Shown here piece by piece: positions 53,309-61,441 of a stretch of 64,000 nt of DNA. The notes under the pieces are model-generated. The model ran no database searches, had not been told where the DNA came from, and saw nothing but the letters and a program-made list of their open reading frames with translations. A program made the translations under genes and the position numbers. The stretch is from Gammaproteobacteria bacterium (GTDB lineage Bacteria; Pseudomonadota; Gammaproteobacteria; Pseudomonadales; Pseudohongiellaceae). Location: contig JAJFKE010000023.1 in the NCBI GenBank assembly GCA_021773355.1, positions 310,001-374,000 of the forward strand, in the 5' to 3' direction. Numbering within the stretch: the first letter of the stretch is position 1; every line of letters starts with the position of its first letter.

Positions 53309-53677
53309 TCACACTCTCGTTAAATACGCGTCAGGGTATCGCATCACAGACAAGGCCATCGCCATCACAAGATAGACAAGAGCGAACAGAGGCGACCCTA
53401 TCTGTGTACTAATATGGGTATAGATGGCACCGACCATCAATACCACTATCAATACCGCTCCATAGGTGGCTGTGCGAGGAATCAGAACCACCGCCCCTGC
53501 CAGAAATTCCAGAACTCCAATCAGAATCGTAAACCCTTCTGAATAACCCCAGTTTTCGAAGCGGTTAATCATACTGTCAGAGGGCATTATTTTAGGCCAA
53601 CCGGCCGCTAAAAAACTCAATCCTAGCAGCGCAGAAAATAACCATGCGAACCCATTCTTTAAAGTTTTTCTATTCAT
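53309..53677 (-). CDS. DoxX family membrane protein
   Basis: A 122-residue protein with four hydrophobic helices. 'LLGLSFLAAGWPKIMPSD' opens the family, followed by 'GVLEFLAGAVVLIPRTATYGAVLIVVLMVGAIYTH'. DoxX-like proteins are inner-membrane redox-linked proteins of varied role. It is divergent from a PadR regulator with a palindromic operator between them, which suggests it is the regulator's target. Confidence 0.87.
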   Translation of the reverse strand: MNRKTLKNGFAWLFSALLGLSFLAAGWPKIMPSDSMINRFENWGYSEGFTILIGVLEFLAGAVVLIPRTATYGAVLIVVLMVGAIYTHISTQIGSPLFALVYLVMAMALSVMRYPDAYLTRV

Positions 53678-53694
53678 GGTCGATCTCTCTTAAT

Positions 53695-53709
53695 ATTACG
53701 ATTCGTAAT
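53695..53709. promoter_or_regulatory. Operator between doxX-like and padR-like genes
   Basis: ATTACGA-T-TCGTAAT, a perfect 7-1-7 inverted repeat centred at 53702, in a 42-bp gap that must hold both promoters. It is only 11 bp from the PadR ATG, so binding would block both. The PadR transcript has little room for a leader and shows no ribosome site, so it may be leaderless. Confidence 0.75.
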
Positions 53710-53719
53710 TATAAATAAT

Positions 53720-54268
53720 ATGAAAAATAAAGCAAGCCTCTCCTCTTTGTCCTACCTAATTCTGTGCATGCTTCACAGAAAGCCCCAGAGTGGTTACGCC
53801 GTCTGTCAAAATATAGAGGCAATGCCAATAGGCGCTATCAGCTCAAGTCCCGGATCCATCTATCCCTGCCTAAAAAACCTCGAAGACGCGGGTTTACTAT
53901 TGAGCAAAGTAGTAGGTGGGTCGGTAAAACCGAGAAAGCATTTCCGCATAAGCACGCGCGGGAAACGCGTTCTAAGCAAATGGTTTGACGAAGCAATTGA
54001 TGCCACTGCAGTCATCAAGTCTCCAGAGACGCTATTTATCAAGCTCTCCTACTTCGACACTGACTCGAGTGCGTTATCCGATGTGTTGCTCGAATTGGAG
54101 AAAGATTTGATAAACAGGAAAAAATTATTGCTTAACTATAAGGCGGGCGCAGCTGGGAAAATGAATCAAGGCGGCCTATTGGCACTGGACCTTTCGATTC
54201 AAATGACAGATTTCCTGAAAAAATGGACTGGAAAGGCAGCCAAGGAGATAAGCTCCGTAAAACTATAA
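53720..54268 (+). CDS. PadR family transcriptional regulator
   Basis: A 182-residue winged-helix repressor. 'LSYLILCMLHRKPQSGYAV' and 'SSPGSIYPCLKNLEDAGLL' are the PadR HTH core, then a wing 'RKHFRISTRGKRVLSKWFDEA' and a C-terminal dimer helix domain. Such proteins respond to small aromatic or redox-active molecules. Its likely site is the palindrome at 53695-53709, and the target is probably the divergent DoxX-like gene plus itself. Confidence 0.88.
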   Translation: MKNKASLSSLSYLILCMLHRKPQSGYAVCQNIEAMPIGAISSSPGSIYPCLKNLEDAGLLLSKVVGGSVKPRKHFRISTRGKRVLSKWFDEAIDATAVIKSPETLFIKLSYFDTDSSALSDVLLELEKDLINRKKLLLNYKAGAAGKMNQGGLLALDLSIQMTDFLKKWTGKAAKEISSVKL

Positions 54269-54378
54269 GGCCGGAACCGGTTCTAGAGGTAAAATTAAGC
54301 TATTTAGTTTGAATTGATGGACTGCCTGGCGCTGGGAGTCCGAGCATTCAGCACAAGCGCAGCCAATATATAGCTCCG

Positions 54379-55317
54379 TTAATCCTTAGCAGCTTCTGCT
54401 TCCAGGTACCGTGCTCCACGAAGCGCGCCGACCATGCTGTAATTTCCTTCATGACAGGTGTATTCGTAGATATGCCCACTATCATCTCTGACGAATGAGA
54501 ATTCACCGCGCCAGGGTTCCGTGTAATAGACTGGATCATTCACCGTGAATTGATAATTCAACTCGCTTTCCGATGTTCGTGTGAAGCGCTCGGTCACGCG
54601 GGCCTCGCTGCTTATTAGCATCGGTCTACCAATAGCGGCACGTTCCGGATTAACATCACTGTAATGGGTGGTTTCAACCATCAGGGTGTCGCCTTCCCAA
54701 TGACCGACAGAGTGCCCCTCAAAGCTTCTGATGGCATCTGGTCGCAAATGCCCGTCCATGTGAATCACTCGCAGCATTACCGCTTCTTCACTAACGATGG
54801 CGATGGTATCAGCGGTCTGTACAAAGCCATGAAACAACTGATACATAAATGCGCGCATGGGGGGAGAACCCCAGGCCTCTGTGCAGCGCTCCACGCCAGG
54901 CCTCTGCTCAGGGCCATCGTATCCTACGCCCTCGAAGTAAGAGTGTGCGGCCCGTTGTGCACCCAGTTCGTTATAGGGCAGCACGCCGTTTTCCGGGTAC
55001 ACGATGACAGAGCTACGACTTTCACCATTTACTACGGCCAGAACCGGCGGGCCTAGCCTGTCAATATCAGGATCGTTATTATCGTCCATGCCTGCCGCAA
55101 CCGCCTGCGCGAACCCGGCTGCCTGTTCAGCTGACAGTGCTAGAGGGAGGCCTTGAGGCCGTTCCAGCATGGTATTGAATCGAGTACTCCAGACACCCTG
55201 AAAGTCAGGCTGACCGTACTCTGTTCTCGGCACCTCATAGCTGTCCGCCGTTTGGGCGAAACTGAATGAATTGAAAAGACAGAGAGTAAGGGCAATAAAA
55301 AAGGCTCTTGCTTGCAT
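54379..55317 (-). CDS. Secreted protein of unknown family (paralogue of the 37.6 kb gene)
   Basis: A 312-residue exported protein. A signal peptide ends near 'FSFAQT' (about 22). It shares with the 37.6 kb protein 'TEYGQPDFQGVW', 'YPENGVLP', 'WEGDTLMVETTHY', 'VTERFTRTSESELNYQF', 'YEYTCHEGNYSM' and 'ERC'. No function is known for the family. It lies downstream of PadR, convergent with it, about 110 bp away. Confidence 0.75.
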   Translation of the reverse strand: MQARAFFIALTLCLFNSFSFAQTADSYEVPRTEYGQPDFQGVWSTRFNTMLERPQGLPLALSAEQAAGFAQAVAAGMDDNNDPDIDRLGPPVLAVVNGESRSSVIVYPENGVLPYNELGAQRAAHSYFEGVGYDGPEQRPGVERCTEAWGSPPMRAFMYQLFHGFVQTADTIAIVSEEAVMLRVIHMDGHLRPDAIRSFEGHSVGHWEGDTLMVETTHYSDVNPERAAIGRPMLISSEARVTERFTRTSESELNYQFTVNDPVYYTEPWRGEFSFVRDDSGHIYEYTCHEGNYSMVGALRGARYLEAEAAKD

Positions 55318-55643
55318 GAGTGAATCCTTGGCTATGGGTTAGCGATTTGATTTAGAGCTTGATTCGAGTTTAACAGCCATCGGCTATGTGCTGCTAGTTC
55401 AAATGGCATCCTGAATATTGGGGGCGGATGGGGCTTGCCGCTGGACCAGATTAGCAATATTAGCACTGCACATGGGTGGGGGAGCGCATCGGCCTGCGCC
55501 TCGCTTGCCACTTCAGTTAGCCGACCTTCAAAATATGAAATTAGAGTGCAATCATACTTAACAGTATTCTCCGCAATTTCTACTAATCTGTTGCCCTTTT
55601 TGATTTATTTTTTATGTGTCGCTTTTTGATTCAAGCATGACCT
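55318..55643. other. Intergenic region
   Basis: 326 bp, AT-rich towards its right end, between the secreted-protein start and the end of the DUF5519-like gene. An open frame of 64 codons here has no recognisable protein or ribosome site. No dyad, repeat or terminator stands out. Confidence 0.4.
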
Positions 55644-55964
55644 CTACTCTTGGTCGGTTGCGACTTTAACCAAGCGCACTATTTCCTTCACTTCGGTTTT
55701 CGTTTTAAAGGCTAATACAATCCAATGCGGTTTAGTACGAAATCTATTCGGATGGTTTGTTGAACCTCTGGGATGCTCTAGACCTTCAGCGGCAATTTTG
55801 CTTTTCGTTAGCTTTAAATCTAATTCAAAGTCGGTGTCAAAATGAGCAATTCCCTTCCCTTTGTATTCAAAGTAGGTAAAGCCAGGATGTTCAGGCAATA
55901 GTTTTTCTTCTATACCCGGAATTATTTTCAATTCTGAAGTTAGTATTTCACGTAGTGTTTGCAT
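55644..55964 (-). CDS. DUF5519/luciferase-domain-like small protein
   Basis: A 106-residue protein from the ATG at 55964 ('MQTLREILTSELKIIPGIEE'). It ends with 'GIAHFDTDFELDLKLTKSKIAAEGL', then 'HWIVLAFKTKTEVKEIVRLVKVA', which resembles the DUF5519 ('luciferase domain') pattern of a His-rich strand followed by a W strand and a final helix. Function unknown. A longer frame to 56099 would overlap the DUF4440 gene and contains the attC-like stretch, so the shorter start is chosen. The gene is AT-rich compared with its neighbours. Confidence 0.55.
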   Translation of the reverse strand: MQTLREILTSELKIIPGIEEKLLPEHPGFTYFEYKGKGIAHFDTDFELDLKLTKSKIAAEGLEHPRGSTNHPNRFRTKPHWIVLAFKTKTEVKEIVRLVKVATDQE

Positions 55965-55997
55965 CTTCTTCGATGATTTCCCAGTTATCTCAAGACA

Positions 55998-56053
55998 CGT
56001 AACGCCCCTAATGGGCTGCGTATTTTCGCACGTTTCATTTGATTTGACTGTTA
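55998..56053 (-). repeat. Possible decayed integron attC-like site
   Basis: On the minus strand a 56-nt stretch starts with TAAC at the DUF4440 stop and ends GGGGCGTTACG, within the size of short attC sites. The right part GCAGCCCATTAGGGGCGTTA resembles the right end of VCR-type attC. Beyond the outer TAAC/GTTA pair and a TGCG/CGCA inner stem, the arms do not pair well. Weak evidence only. Confidence 0.2.
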
Positions 56054-56428
56054 TGTGCCCGGAGTATAAGGCGTTCCTTGATGAAATCGAAGCTTCCAAT
56101 TCCCATTAGAACGAGACCAGATCGAAGACCTATGAGCATATTCGATCCCTTCTACTGCATTAATAATACTATTGTAAGTCACTTGAACGACATCATCAGA
56201 TAGTTGTCTGACTTCAAGATCAGGCAATGGGAAAGTGACCTCTATACTCCGCGGCTCAATAGATAATATTTCCTCAAGATTATAGATTCGGCCGGAGCGT
56301 CCATACTCCACAAAATCTGTAGACATGAGTTCTCGCATATAGGGCTCGTTAAAGCGAGTCTCAGTTTTCCAGAGATCTTCTTCTAGCTTTCTTAGCTCGC
56401 CCAATTCTGACTGTGATAAATATTCCAT
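56051..56428 (-). CDS. DUF4440/NTF2-like protein
   Basis: A 125-residue NTF2-fold protein. It opens 'LGELRKLEEDLWKTETRFNEPYMRELMSTDFVEYG' and ends 'SSIWSRSNGNWKLRFHQGTPY', the classic DUF4440 pattern with a conserved Trp-Lys at the end. This fold hosts many enzymes and binding proteins; its role is unknown. DUF4440 genes are frequent in mobile gene cassettes. It is directly followed by an attC-like stretch and the DUF5519-like gene. Confidence 0.8.
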   Translation of the reverse strand: MEYLSQSELGELRKLEEDLWKTETRFNEPYMRELMSTDFVEYGRSGRIYNLEEILSIEPRSIEVTFPLPDLEVRQLSDDVVQVTYNSIINAVEGIEYAHRSSIWSRSNGNWKLRFHQGTPYTPGT

Positions 56429-56832
56429 CTATCTATTCGAAGTCTGTACACACAACATTTACATAAGGTGCGCACTCTGTTTATCAGAAATATCTGTGTG
56501 CACGATTGTTTCCGCTTCACGGGAGTATCTCATCGATATCGCGGGAATTCTAGGACCACCTAAAGACGAACTACGCTGTGCTTCGGGCGGCGCAATAGAT
56601 AGCTTGTGGCGTTATCTGCTGTATTGTGCCTCTTTAACAGAGACTTCAATGTTTGTGAGGAATATGCTGGGCTTTGCTGCAAATAAAGGACTCAATACTA
56701 GGCAGAAGCGTCCCAAGCCATTGATTTTCAATGATTCCTCTTCAGCATCGGTATTCTCAAAACTGGAACTTAATAGCCCTGTGGGTTATAGTCCCGTGCA
56801 TAAAATTTCCGCCACTTTGTTTGGGAATCAGA
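56429..56832. other. Intergenic region upstream of the TPR gene
   Basis: 404 bp. It must hold the promoters of the leftward DUF4440 gene and the rightward TPR gene. Open frames crossing 56496-56888 have no recognisable protein and no ribosome site. No clear operator, tRNA or terminator is seen. Confidence 0.4.
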
Positions 56833-57561
56833 ATGAAATTACTCAAGTTCGCTACCTGTTTGGCTGCCACAACATTGTTGTTGAGTAGCAGTATTAGTTA
56901 TGCACAAGGCGATGGTGCAGCCTCGCTGTTGCAGCGCTACGGAAATTTGGATGTAGAGCGAACCGGGCCTACCATCGATGCCGAACTTGCACAGAAATAT
57001 CATCGCCGTGGCAATACTTACAGTAATTTGGAGCGCTATGAAGAAGCCATAGCTGAATACCGCAAGGCAATCAGTGCAGACCCAAACCTGGCAGACGCGG
57101 TGCGCAATCTCGCCAATACCTATTTCTTTTTGCAGCGCTTTGACGAGGCGAAGCCACTGCTGGCTCGATTTATTCGCATGCAAACCACTACTACCGCCTC
57201 ACTGATAGCCGCAGTGTCGACCCTGGCGGAGCTTGAACGAAAAGATGCTAACTATGAGGAATCCTTTGTCTATGATCTACGCGCCATAGAGTTGGACCCG
57301 AACAATGATTCGCAAGTGCATATCATGGCGAACACCTATAACAATGCCGGCGAAGCAGACAAAGCAATTGAGATCTACCGAAAAGCCGTAAAAATCAAGC
57401 CGGAGAATGCGTTTTTTGATCGTAGCCTTGGCCGCATACTGGAACAAGAGGGGCGTATCGAAGAAGCCCTGGAAGCTTATGAATCCGCGGCAGCTAAAAA
57501 TCCCGATTCCGATTTTTATACTACGCTGGTTGAATCTACGCGCAGTCGTCTACAACGTTGA
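56833..57561 (+). CDS. Exported tetratricopeptide-repeat protein
   Basis: A 242-residue periplasmic TPR protein. The start at 56833 has GGGA about 8 nt upstream and gives a signal peptide ending near 'SSISYAQG'; the longer frame does not begin with one. At least four TPR units follow: 'YSNLERYEEAIAEYRKAISADPN', 'FLQRFDEAKPLL', 'YEESFVYDLRAIELDPNN', 'AGEADKAIEIYRKAVKIKPEN' and 'GRIEEALEAYESAAAKNPD'. TPR domains are protein-binding scaffolds. The partner is unknown. Confidence 0.87.
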   Translation: MKLLKFATCLAATTLLLSSSISYAQGDGAASLLQRYGNLDVERTGPTIDAELAQKYHRRGNTYSNLERYEEAIAEYRKAISADPNLADAVRNLANTYFFLQRFDEAKPLLARFIRMQTTTTASLIAAVSTLAELERKDANYEESFVYDLRAIELDPNNDSQVHIMANTYNNAGEADKAIEIYRKAVKIKPENAFFDRSLGRILEQEGRIEEALEAYESAAAKNPDSDFYTTLVESTRSRLQR

Positions 57562-57580
57562 GGCCAACAGAGCTTGGCCA

Positions 57581-58651
57581 CTAGTGCGAAGCCCTTAGCA
57601 ACTGATTCTGTTCCGCTTCCGATAAATCCGCTATTCCTTTTACCTCGCTGTAAAAGGACGAAAAATCCCTGTTTGATTGCTCAAATAATTCAGAGAAGAA
57701 CGGCAGTAAATCATTGTAAGAAGCAACCGTGGACAACTGGGCATTGTTTAGTGAACTGGAGAACCATTCATCGTATCCTGCATAGCCCTGCCACTGTTGT
57801 TTTAGATTCTCATAGGCAAGCCTTAAATCTTGTTGCAGCTCAGTTTTCCTGTCACGCATCGCATTCGCTGCCATTTCTTGTTCGTATAGCTGCGCGAATT
57901 CATCGCGGTATTGAGCGATCAAATCGACGAATTGTTGCTGCCTTTCATGATCGAGCATAGCCGCATCGAGGCTTGTGGCATCGTTCACTGTAGTCAACCA
58001 GCGGCGTACGCCTTCGCGTTCCACTGCCGTTGCAAAGCTCTCGTTGAAAGTGGTATCACCGGGTACATACACCAATTGATGGGCCAACTCATGAAAGATA
58101 AGCCCTGCCAATTGATAATCGTCGCGCGTTAATACCGTACTTAGCACCGAGTCTTCGAACCAGCCCAAGGTGGAATAGGCATCGACCCCACCGGTGTAGA
58201 CATCGTAGCCATCTTCTTGCAATTTTTGTGCATAGCGCAGAGCCGACTGTTCCGAGAAATAACCGCGATAAGAAACGCAGCCCGCTATTGGATAACACCA
58301 ATTAACTGGATCGATAGAAAATTCTGGCGCCGCAAACACGTTCCAGACCACATGTTCCCTCTCGATGTCCACATAGGTGGAGTAATGATCACTTACCGGT
58401 AACATCAACTCACTCTCGGCGAATTCTCGAATTTCTAATACTCGTTCGAACTTAATAGCGAGTTCTTCGGGTAAATCTTGCTGTTGTAATAAACGCTGAA
58501 TATCTTCCCGTCCAAATACGATGGCAAGCTGACCCCTGGCTGCTTGGGAATAGTATCCAACTGTTTCACAGGAAATCAGGAGCACTGAAATTACTAACAG
58601 CAGCGTTGCCTTAAGACTGTTCGAGCCTGGCAGTTTTTTGCTGGCTGACAT
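57581..58651 (-). CDS. Lipoprotein aminopeptidase-family zinc peptidase
   Basis: A 356-residue protein with an N-terminal lipoprotein signal (lipobox 'LISC', Cys at about 28). The peptidase motif is 'LIFHELAHQLVY' (HExxH) followed by 'FNESFATAVEREG' (Glu ligand), the pattern of the predicted aminopeptidase family (PF10023-like). It should sit at an outer or inner membrane and trim peptides. It starts 3 nt after YjbQ, as the third gene of a tight operon with glutaminyl cyclase. Confidence 0.85.
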   Translation of the reverse strand: MSASKKLPGSNSLKATLLLVISVLLISCETVGYYSQAARGQLAIVFGREDIQRLLQQQDLPEELAIKFERVLEIREFAESELMLPVSDHYSTYVDIEREHVVWNVFAAPEFSIDPVNWCYPIAGCVSYRGYFSEQSALRYAQKLQEDGYDVYTGGVDAYSTLGWFEDSVLSTVLTRDDYQLAGLIFHELAHQLVYVPGDTTFNESFATAVEREGVRRWLTTVNDATSLDAAMLDHERQQQFVDLIAQYRDEFAQLYEQEMAANAMRDRKTELQQDLRLAYENLKQQWQGYAGYDEWFSSSLNNAQLSTVASYNDLLPFFSELFEQSNRDFSSFYSEVKGIADLSEAEQNQLLRASH

Positions 58652-58654
58652 GAC

Positions 58655-59074
58655 TCAATCCCCTTGCAGTGTAACTATCAAGGTTCTTGAACTTGCCTTA
58701 TCGCGGTGCTCGCCGAGGTAGATGCCCTGCCAGGTACCCAACTGTAATCTGCCGACACTGATGGGCAGCGTTAGTTCGCAGCCTAACAAGCCGGACTTTA
58801 TATGGGCCGGCATGTCATCGGGCCCCTCATAGGTATGTTCATAGTAGGGCGCATTCTCCGGAGCAAGTTGATTAAAATGTATTTCCATGTCACGCCTTAC
58901 GGAGCTGTCCGCATTTTCGTTAATACTTAAGGATGCTGAAGTGTGCTGCAGAAAAAAATGCGCCAGGCCGGTTTGAATGTCTACCAACTCCGGCAGAGAT
59001 TGCAGAAGCTCATCGCTAATCAGGTGAAAACCTCGAGGGCGTGGACTGAGTTGAATCCGTTTCTGCAACCACAT
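58655..59074 (-). CDS. YjbQ family protein
   Basis: A 139-residue protein of the UPF0047/YjbQ family. '[41 protein letters not shown]' and 'HMP'-type '[16 protein letters not shown]' plus '[22 protein letters not shown]' are the conserved blocks. Members have been linked to secondary thiamin phosphate synthase activity, but the physiological role is unsettled. It lies between glutaminyl cyclase and the aminopeptidase with 3-nt gaps, so all three are co-translated. Confidence 0.9.
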   Translation of the reverse strand: MWLQKRIQLSPRPRGFHLISDELLQSLPELVDIQTGLAHFFLQHTSASLSINENADSSVRRDMEIHFNQLAPENAPYYEHTYEGPDDMPAHIKSGLLGCELTLPISVGRLQLGTWQGIYLGEHRDKASSRTLIVTLQGD

Positions 59075-59077
59075 GGC

Positions 59078-59857
59078 TCAGGGGCCAACCAATTCTATCT
59101 CAAACAGGTTTGCCCAGTGCTTGCCGGTGACAAACAGGCGCTCCGCTTCCGCGTCCCAGGCAATACCGTTTAACACAGCCTCGGAGCTACCCAACTGAGT
59201 TTGGCTGGACAGGCCAGTTAGATCGATAACTGCATTCACTTCACCGCTATCAGGATTGATGCGCAGAATATAATCTGTCTGCCAAACATTAGCCCAGACT
59301 TCGCCGTTAATGTATTCCAATTCATTTAATTGATTTATGGAATTACCAGCAAGTTTGACTTCCACCTTATGTAGCGGTGCAAAGGTTTCCGGATCCATAA
59401 ATTGCAAGTTAGCACTGCCGTCACTCAAAATTAAATTACTTCCATCATAGGCCAGTCCCCAACCCTGGGTCGCGTTGTAGTGAGAACCAACCGATTCGAA
59501 TGTGGCCTTGTCATAAACGAACACCAAATGGGATTGCCAGGTAAGTTGATAAATCTTGTCACCAACTATTTCTATACCTTCGCCGAAATAACGCCTGGAC
59601 AAACTCTTGCTCATCAACACTCTAGCATCTTCCAGATTAATCTTGCTTAGCGAAGACAGTCCGTTCTTGCCGGTGCCTTCAAACAAATAGCCCTCGTGAT
59701 AGACCAGACCCTGAGTGAAGGATTCGATATTATGCGGGTAGGTCTTGACGATGGAATAACCATAGCGCGGCACTGGCTCCTGCGCCTGCAATAATAAAGG
59801 AGTGGCGAGGATAAGCAGGAAAATTAGTAGCTGTGGTCGAATCGCAGTAATACTCAA
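59078..59857 (-). CDS. Secreted glutaminyl-peptide cyclotransferase
   Basis: A 259-residue exported beta-propeller cyclase. A TTG at 59857 has GGAG 5 nt upstream and gives a clean signal ('LLIFLLILATPLLLQAQ'); a GTG at 59884 has none. 'YPHNIESFTQGLVYHEGYLFEGTG' is the bacterial QC signature, and 'INQLNELEYINGEVWANVW' is another. It turns N-terminal Gln into pyroglutamate on exported peptides. With YjbQ and a lipoprotein aminopeptidase it forms a three-gene operon. Confidence 0.9.
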   Translation of the reverse strand: MSITAIRPQLLIFLLILATPLLLQAQEPVPRYGYSIVKTYPHNIESFTQGLVYHEGYLFEGTGKNGLSSLSKINLEDARVLMSKSLSRRYFGEGIEIVGDKIYQLTWQSHLVFVYDKATFESVGSHYNATQGWGLAYDGSNLILSDGSANLQFMDPETFAPLHKVEVKLAGNSINQLNELEYINGEVWANVWQTDYILRINPDSGEVNAVIDLTGLSSQTQLGSSEAVLNGIAWDAEAERLFVTGKHWANLFEIELVGP

Positions 59858-59978
59858 AATTTCTCCACTGATATAGAATGTCACACTGGTGAAAGACTCT
59901 AGTTAAGAAAGATTCATTCACACTGTATACACGCTACTTTCAAGCTCATGAACCACAGCTGAATAATCGGAGCGCTCT

Positions 59979-60326
59979 ATGTCGGACGACTGTCTATTTT
60001 GCAAAATTATCGCAGGGGAAATCCCCTCTAACAAGGTTTATTCCGACGATGACCTGTATGCCTTCGAGGACATCAATCCAGCTGCCCCACAGCATATATT
60101 GATAATCCCCAAAAAGCACTTGACCAATATAAACTCAGCCAATGAAAAAGACGAAGCCTTGCTGGGGAAATTGCTACTCAGAGCCAATGAGATTGCCAAA
60201 GAACTGGGTCTCGCGGAAGATGGCTTTCGCTATGTGATTAATACCGGACGCGATGGCGGTCAAACTGTGTTTCACCTGCACCTGCATATACTCGGCGGTA
60301 GGGCCTTGAGCTGGCCTCCGGGTTAG
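59979..60326 (+). CDS. HIT-family nucleotide-binding protein (HinT-like)
   Basis: A 115-residue HIT protein. 'CLFCKIIAGEIPSNKVYSDD' opens the fold, and the active motif 'GGQTVFHLHLHILGG' (HxHxH) closes it. HinT-type enzymes hydrolyse nucleoside phosphoramidates. Cys at 5 and 8 hint at a zinc site. Its stop overlaps the stop of the convergent mtnA gene by three bases. Confidence 0.93.
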   Translation: MSDDCLFCKIIAGEIPSNKVYSDDDLYAFEDINPAAPQHILIIPKKHLTNINSANEKDEALLGKLLLRANEIAKELGLAEDGFRYVINTGRDGGQTVFHLHLHILGGRALSWPPG

Positions 60327-61405
60327 GCTCTAAGTTTTTGTAGTAGAGACTGTTCTGCCGCGAACACTCCCTTCTCGGTTATGATTTTGCTCACCAATCG
60401 AGCTGGAGTCACATCGAATCCATAATTGCTGATTGCTACTTCCTCAGGGCATAGTCTTACCTGTTGCACATCACCGTATTCATCTATTCCTTCGAGATGA
60501 CTCACTTCTCTAGCGTCTCTCTCTTCTATAGGAATTTCTGCAATACCGTCGGACAATGTAAAGTCGATACTCGATACCGGCAGGGCAACGTAGAATGGAA
60601 TATTATTGTCATGGGCGGCCAGGGCTTTTAGATAAGTACCAATTTTATTACAGACATCGCCGCTGACGGTGGTGCGATCACTGCCCACCACACAGCAATC
60701 CACCAAGCCTTGCTGCATTAAGTGACCTCCTGCATTATCGACGATGAGAGTATGCTCAATACCCTGCTGGGCGAGCTCCCAACAGGTCAGTGAAGCACCC
60801 TGATTACGTGGTCTGGTTTCATCAACCCAAACATGAATCGGCACACCGGCAGCAGCTGTCTTATAGATCACTGCCAGGGCAGTACCCCAGTCTACGGTCG
60901 CCAATGCGCCGGCATTGCAATGGGTAAGCACGTTTAATGGATTACTCAGATCGGCTTTGGCGTTCCAGATTTCCTGCAATAAAACTGCCCCATTTTCGCC
61001 GATGGCCTCGCAGATCGCACTATCTTCTTCCTCTATTGCTCGAGCCTGCTGTAGAGCAGCGGCGGCGCGCTCTGCTACGACGGTATTGCGTAGCGCAGCG
61101 TTCACCCTGCTGAGCGCCCACTGCAGATTAACGGCTGTGGGTCGGGTTGCTGCCAGTCGGTCCAGCGCAACTGCCAATTGATTGGGATCTTCACGCAGCG
61201 CCAGATACATGCCGTAGGCAGCAGTTACGCCTATTAGCGGTGCTCCCCGAACTTGCATAGCCTCGATGGCATGACAGGCATCTTGCAGATTTTTTAGCGA
61301 GGCGATTTCGAAGCGATGCGGCAGGCAGGTCTGGTCTATGATATTGACGCTGCCATCACTCTCATCAAACCAGATACTTTGGTAATGTTGACCGTTAACA
61401 TTCAC
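60323..61405 (-). CDS. mtnA: S-methyl-5-thioribose-1-phosphate isomerase
   Basis: A 360-residue MtnA. 'MQVRGAPLIGVTAAYGMYLAL' and 'LTHCNAGALATVDWGTALAV' (catalytic Cys) and 'VGSDRTTVSGDVCNKIGTY' (catalytic Asp) are all present, as is 'VDETRPRNQGA'. It isomerises 5-methylthioribose-1-phosphate to the ribulose-1-phosphate in methionine salvage. The usual mtnBCDX genes are not here. Instead it is 36 bp downstream of an aldolase/dehydrogenase fusion. The start is a GTG. Confidence 0.93.
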   Translation of the reverse strand: MNVNGQHYQSIWFDESDGSVNIIDQTCLPHRFEIASLKNLQDACHAIEAMQVRGAPLIGVTAAYGMYLALREDPNQLAVALDRLAATRPTAVNLQWALSRVNAALRNTVVAERAAAALQQARAIEEEDSAICEAIGENGAVLLQEIWNAKADLSNPLNVLTHCNAGALATVDWGTALAVIYKTAAAGVPIHVWVDETRPRNQGASLTCWELAQQGIEHTLIVDNAGGHLMQQGLVDCCVVGSDRTTVSGDVCNKIGTYLKALAAHDNNIPFYVALPVSSIDFTLSDGIAEIPIEERDAREVSHLEGIDEYGDVQQVRLCPEEVAISNYGFDVTPARLVSKIITEKGVFAAEQSLLQKLRA

Positions 61406-61441
61406 TACTCATCGTCCCCTTGGGTGGGAAATCTCTTCAGC

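Noticed and set aside
54850..54915. A CCAGGCCTCTG repeat inside the 54.4 kb gene
   Set aside because: Only two short copies within a coding region with no larger pattern; likely chance.
55435..55629. A 64-codon open frame in the gap after the secreted protein
   Set aside because: No ribosome site and no protein-like pattern beyond a chance hydrophobic end.
56496..56888. A 130-codon open frame before the TPR gene
   Set aside because: It overlaps the TPR signal peptide, and its composition is unlike coding DNA here.
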